DNA of 22,547 bases, taken from positions 1 to 22,547 of IMG/VR virus record IMGVR_UViG_3300027782_000389; one strand, 5' to 3'. The DNA is from a virus. Position 1 is the stretch's first letter; each line of letters begins with the position of its first letter. Shown here piece after piece: positions 19,638 through 22,547 of this stretch. The position numbers and the translations under genes were made by a program. The notes below the pieces were generated by a model. That model saw only the letters and a program-made list of their open reading frames with translations, was not told the DNA's origin and did not search any database.

Positions 19638-20414
19638 ATGGCAACTGGATGGGGTGATCTTGCATGGGGTGATGGCTACTGGGGTGGCGCGGATGTCTAC
19701 GCCGTTGATGTAACCGAATCCATGTCAGTCACCGCATCCGAGGCGGCAACAGCTAACTTTGGCGTTTCCATTACTGAGTCTGCGGCATATACAGAAGCTC
19801 AATCAGTATTGGCGACCTTTGCGGTGGCTAGAACAGAATCTGCGGCATACACAGAAGTTCAAATAGTAGCTGCAACGTTTGCTCAAAGTGTTACTGAAAG
19901 TGCATCCATTTCAGATACCAATGCGGCGGCAACAGCTTACACAGCCAGCGTATCGGATTCTGCGGCCATCAGTTCTGCTGAGTCAGCTACGGCAAACTTC
20001 CCTGTATCTGTTACAGAAAATGCCAACATTGCAACTGTAGAACAAGCTGTAGCTACGTTTTTAGGTAGTGTTACTGAATCTATTTCTGTAGCAGAAGTGG
20101 CTTTGGCTACGTTGATTATGACCATTAATGAGTCTATGTCAGCGTTGGACAGCACCACGGTTGGTACGTTTTATACTGAGTTTCTTAATGAGTCTGTATC
20201 TATTGTAGATACGCCAACTGCAATCACTGGTTATGGTGTAAACAGAACTGAGACAATGGCAATTACTGACACAAACAGTGGACGCAATTTGTGGGAAGTA
20301 ATAGATGACACAGAGACTGCAAACTGGCAAAATATCAGTAATCCACAAACACCGGGCTGGGCTGATATAAGCAATACAGAAACTCCCGGTTGGACACAAA
20401 TTTCTACACAGTAG
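19638..20414 (+). CDS. Tail fibre-like protein of ten ~20-residue repeats
   Basis: Residues 1-22 are Trp/Gly-rich (GWGDLAWGDGYWGG). Residues 23-218 divide into ten units of 20 (two of 18) residues with consensus xxVTESxSIxxxxxAxATFx; examples are VSITESAAYTEAQSVLATFA and QSVTESASISDTNAAATAYT. The C-terminus (219-258) has three shorter TxTPGWxxIS-like units. Such regular repeats suggest an elongated beta or fibrous rod. It starts one base after the previous stop, without a good ribosome binding site, so coupling is likely. It may be an adhesin or fibre shaft. Confidence 0.7.
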   Translation: MATGWGDLAWGDGYWGGADVYAVDVTESMSVTASEAATANFGVSITESAAYTEAQSVLATFAVARTESAAYTEVQIVAATFAQSVTESASISDTNAAATAYTASVSDSAAISSAESATANFPVSVTENANIATVEQAVATFLGSVTESISVAEVALATLIMTINESMSALDSTTVGTFYTEFLNESVSIVDTPTAITGYGVNRTETMAITDTNSGRNLWEVIDDTETANWQNISNPQTPGWADISNTETPGWTQISTQ

Positions 20415-20423
20415 GAGCAATAA

Positions 20424-21245
20424 ATGGCAAATACATCCCTAATCGGTCTAACCCTTCCAGCCACAGGCACACTGTCTGGGCAGTGGGGAGACACAGTTAA
20501 TAACGCCATCTCGCAGATCATTGACGTTGCGGTAGCTGGTACGCAGACAATCTCCACTGATGCAGACATTACGCTGACCCTAACTACGGGTACATACGCA
20601 AGTACAGGTTTGACTGGTAATAGCTCACAGTACGCAGTGATCTTATGGACGGCTGGCGGTACAGCTACAAGAACTATTACAGTCCCTGCACAGTCTAAGA
20701 CTTACGTTGTTATCAATAAAACGTCTAGCACTCAGTCAATTACCATTCAAGGTACGACTGGAACAGGCGTTACTGTGGCGGCTGGTACACGGGCTATTGT
20801 GGCTTGGGACGGTGTTAACTTTGTAAACGTAGGCGGCGGATCGGCTGGCGGTTCTACAACTCAAGTCCAGTACAACAGTAGCGGTTCATTTGCTGGTTCT
20901 GCAAATATGACGTTTGACGGCACTAAGTTGACTGTTGGTAACATTCTGGATTCCGGCTTGACAGCAAGCAAGCCTGTATTCACAGACGCTAGTAAGAACT
21001 TGGTATCTACTGGAACTCTTGGTGTGGATCAAGGCGGTACAGGGCTTTCTACAACTACAGCTTATAGTGTGGTGTTTACTGGTACTACAGCTACAGGTAA
21101 CTTCCAAGCTACGGCTGGCCCCGGTACATCAGGGTATATTTTGACAAGTAATGGCGCAGGAGCGTTACCAACTTTTCAAGCCCCAGCAGCTTCTGGCGCT
21201 ACCAAGGGTCAGGCAATCGCATTCTCAATGATCTTCGGTCTGTAA
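20424..21245 (+). CDS. Tail fibre-like protein (273 aa)
   Basis: The protein starts SLIGLTLPATGTLSGQWGDT and contains two modules typical of phage fibre proteins: TQVQYNSSGSFAGSANMTFD (146-165) and LGVDQGGTGLSTTTAYSVVF (199-218), followed by GPGTSGYILTSNGAGALPTF (232-251). It is almost entirely beta and low in charge. AGGAG lies 7 nt before the ATG. The short C-terminus (KGQAIAFSMIFGL) lacks a receptor-binding head, so it may be a shaft or collar protein that carries another tip. Confidence 0.75.
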   Translation: MANTSLIGLTLPATGTLSGQWGDTVNNAISQIIDVAVAGTQTISTDADITLTLTTGTYASTGLTGNSSQYAVILWTAGGTATRTITVPAQSKTYVVINKTSSTQSITIQGTTGTGVTVAAGTRAIVAWDGVNFVNVGGGSAGGSTTQVQYNSSGSFAGSANMTFDGTKLTVGNILDSGLTASKPVFTDASKNLVSTGTLGVDQGGTGLSTTTAYSVVFTGTTATGNFQATAGPGTSGYILTSNGAGALPTFQAPAASGATKGQAIAFSMIFGL

Positions 21246-21254
21246 GGAACCATC

Positions 21255-21632
21255 ATGGCAAATCCAAATATTGTTAACGTTACGACCATCACTGGTAACA
21301 CAACGTATTTAACACCCGGCAACACAACAGCTAACACCTTGCTGTCTAACGCCGCATCTTCTGGCTTGGTCTACAAGATTAACCAGATCGTGTGTGCTAA
21401 TGTGAACGGCTCAAGTGCAGTAAATGCAACGGTGGCAATTAACAGTTTAGCTGCCGGCGCAGGTACAAACTACCCAATTATTTCTACGATCTCAGTGCCA
21501 GCTAGTGCATCTGTGATTGCTGTAGATAAGACCACGGCGGTTTACCTGATGGAGAACTCATCCATTGTGGTGACATCGGGCACAGCAAGCGGTATCACTT
21601 ACACGATCAGCTACGAATCTATCCAAAGCTGA
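21255..21632 (+). CDS. Small beta-rich virion protein (125 aa)
   Basis: The pattern NPNIVNVTTITGNTTYLTPG, then KINQIVCANVNGSSAVNATV and VYLMENSSIVVTSG, resembles small beta-sandwich proteins encoded in fibre regions of tailed phages. There is no charge cluster, signal peptide or membrane segment. AAGGA lies 6 nt before the ATG. Its position between a fibre gene and the RCC1-like gene suggests a fibre adaptor or capping protein, which is an inference. Confidence 0.62.
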   Translation: MANPNIVNVTTITGNTTYLTPGNTTANTLLSNAASSGLVYKINQIVCANVNGSSAVNATVAINSLAAGAGTNYPIISTISVPASASVIAVDKTTAVYLMENSSIVVTSGTASGITYTISYESIQS

Positions 21633-21644
21633 TAGGGGAACAGT

Positions 21645-22547
21645 ATGTCTATAAGACAAATGTTTCCGGGGAGTATTGTTAAGCCGGGGTTTAATCCTCT
21701 GGGGGCGCAGACTGCTTCAACTTTATTAAGTTTATTCAGTTGGGGATATAACAATCATGGACAACTTGGTATAAATAGTTTAACAACTTATAGTTCGCCT
21801 CAGCAAGTTGGCGCTTTAACTGATTGGCTTACTGTTGCTTGTGGCTATTACCATAATGTTGCTACAAAAAATGACGGAACATTATGGACTTGGGGTTGGA
21901 ATAGCACTGGACAACTTGGACTTGGTAATACAACACAGTATTTATCTCCAAAACAAGTGGGCGCACTAACTTCTTGGTCTACAGTTTCGGCTGGAGGGGG
22001 TACTACTGCCGCAATTAAAACAGATGGAACCCTATGGACTTGGGGATATAACAACTCTGGTCAACTTGGTTTAGGTAATACTGCAAGCCGTTCGTCTCCA
22101 AATCAAGTTGGTGCATTAACAAATTGGTCATCTATTGCTGTTTTAGTCCGTTCAACTTTAGCAGTTAAAACAGATGGCACTTTATGGTCTTGGGGTCAAG
22201 GTTCTTTTGGGAATTTAGGTCTTGGTAACACCACAAATTATTCCAGTCCTAAACAAGTAGGTGCATTGACCGCATGGTTAAAAGTTGCTGGTGGTTTTTA
22301 CTCTTCTATTGCAATTAAAACAGACGGAACTCTTTGGTCTTGGGGATATAACTTTCGAGGTCAATTGGGTTTAGGGGACACAACTAACCGTTCTAGCCCC
22401 GTGCAAGTAGGTATACTTACTAATTGGTTAAGCGCAACTTGTGGTTATGTTAATAGCGTTGCCGTTAAGACTGACGGTACTTTGTGGACTTGGGGGGGTG
22501 GTAATCAAGGCGGGTTGGGTCTTGGTAATACAACTAATTATTCTTCG
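21645..22547 (+). CDS. RCC1-repeat beta-propeller-like protein, 3' end missing
   Basis: The frame stays open to the right edge (301 codons, no stop). After a 31-residue leader, five exact 50-residue units (residues 32-281) and 20 residues of a sixth repeat. The consensus contains WGYNxxGQLGLGxTTxxSSP, then QVGALTxW, and ends VKTDGTLW. This is the RCC1 repeat, normally seven blades of a propeller. GGGGA lies before the ATG. It is the last gene of the fibre block, so a host-receptor or glycan-binding tip is plausible. RCC1 repeats in eukaryotes bind chromatin, but here only the fold is implied. Confidence 0.88.
   Translation, partial: MSIRQMFPGSIVKPGFNPLGAQTASTLLSLFSWGYNNHGQLGINSLTTYSSPQQVGALTDWLTVACGYYHNVATKNDGTLWTWGWNSTGQLGLGNTTQYLSPKQVGALTSWSTVSAGGGTTAAIKTDGTLWTWGYNNSGQLGLGNTASRSSPNQVGALTNWSSIAVLVRSTLAVKTDGTLWSWGQGSFGNLGLGNTTNYSSPKQVGALTAWLKVAGGFYSSIAIKTDGTLWSWGYNFRGQLGLGDTTNRSSPVQVGILTNWLSATCGYVNSVAVKTDGTLWTWGGGNQGGLGLGNTTNYSS

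Noticed and set aside
1-22547. tRNA genes, insertion sequences, integrase or att sites
   Set aside because: No cloverleaf-like arms, transposase motifs, recombinase motifs or flanking repeats were noticed on reading. A dedicated tRNA or IS search was not possible.

Overview
The window looks like the structural arm of a tailed double-stranded DNA phage (Caudoviricetes), probably podovirus-like. It carries terminase, a P22-type portal, a scaffold, a gpT-like capsid protein, two connector-like proteins and fibre-like genes. No tape-measure or tail-sheath gene is visible. The host cannot be read directly. The small left-arm genes and the style of the structural proteins recall phages of freshwater or marine proteobacteria (possibly Betaproteobacteria), which is a low-confidence inference. 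No replication, integration, lysis or tRNA genes are seen.

Layout. (1) 1-2009, minus strand: a tight run of very small genes of unknown function, with ATGA stop/start overlaps, strong ribosome binding sites and two near-identical intergenic hairpins. It includes a 57-residue gene at 607-780 and a truncated gene running off the left edge. (2) 2010-2326: a divergent control region with a three-copy GTGTAA/TTACAC motif. (3) 2327-4984: packaging module with a terminase small subunit, an array of five exact 13-bp repeats (one split, inverted relative lies upstream of the small-subunit gene), a LexA-like winged-helix protein and the terminase large subunit. (4) 4992-11661: head module with portal, a GT2 glycosyltransferase, a small helical protein, a GroES-like co-chaperonin, scaffold, two accessory head proteins and the major capsid protein, followed by a double hairpin/terminator. 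(5) 11818-14916: beta-rich virion proteins, a second glycosyltransferase, small basic and membrane proteins. (6) 14916-18643: a cluster of small Gly/Lys-rich proteins sharing a mini-motif, interleaved with two connector-like proteins and a zinc-ribbon protein. (7) 18640-22547: tail/fibre-like proteins, including one of ten ~20-residue repeats and an RCC1 propeller-like protein cut by the right edge.

How the parts fit: the portal, scaffold and capsid protein would build the procapsid, with the co-chaperonin perhaps helping the host chaperonin fold it. The terminases would fill it, and the connector and fibre proteins would complete the tail. The glycosyltransferases could modify virion or host-surface glycans. 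The most notable unexplained items are the repeat array between the terminase genes with its neighbouring DNA-binding protein, and the family of small basic proteins sharing an R-x-x-x-G-x-A-x-[KR]-G core.
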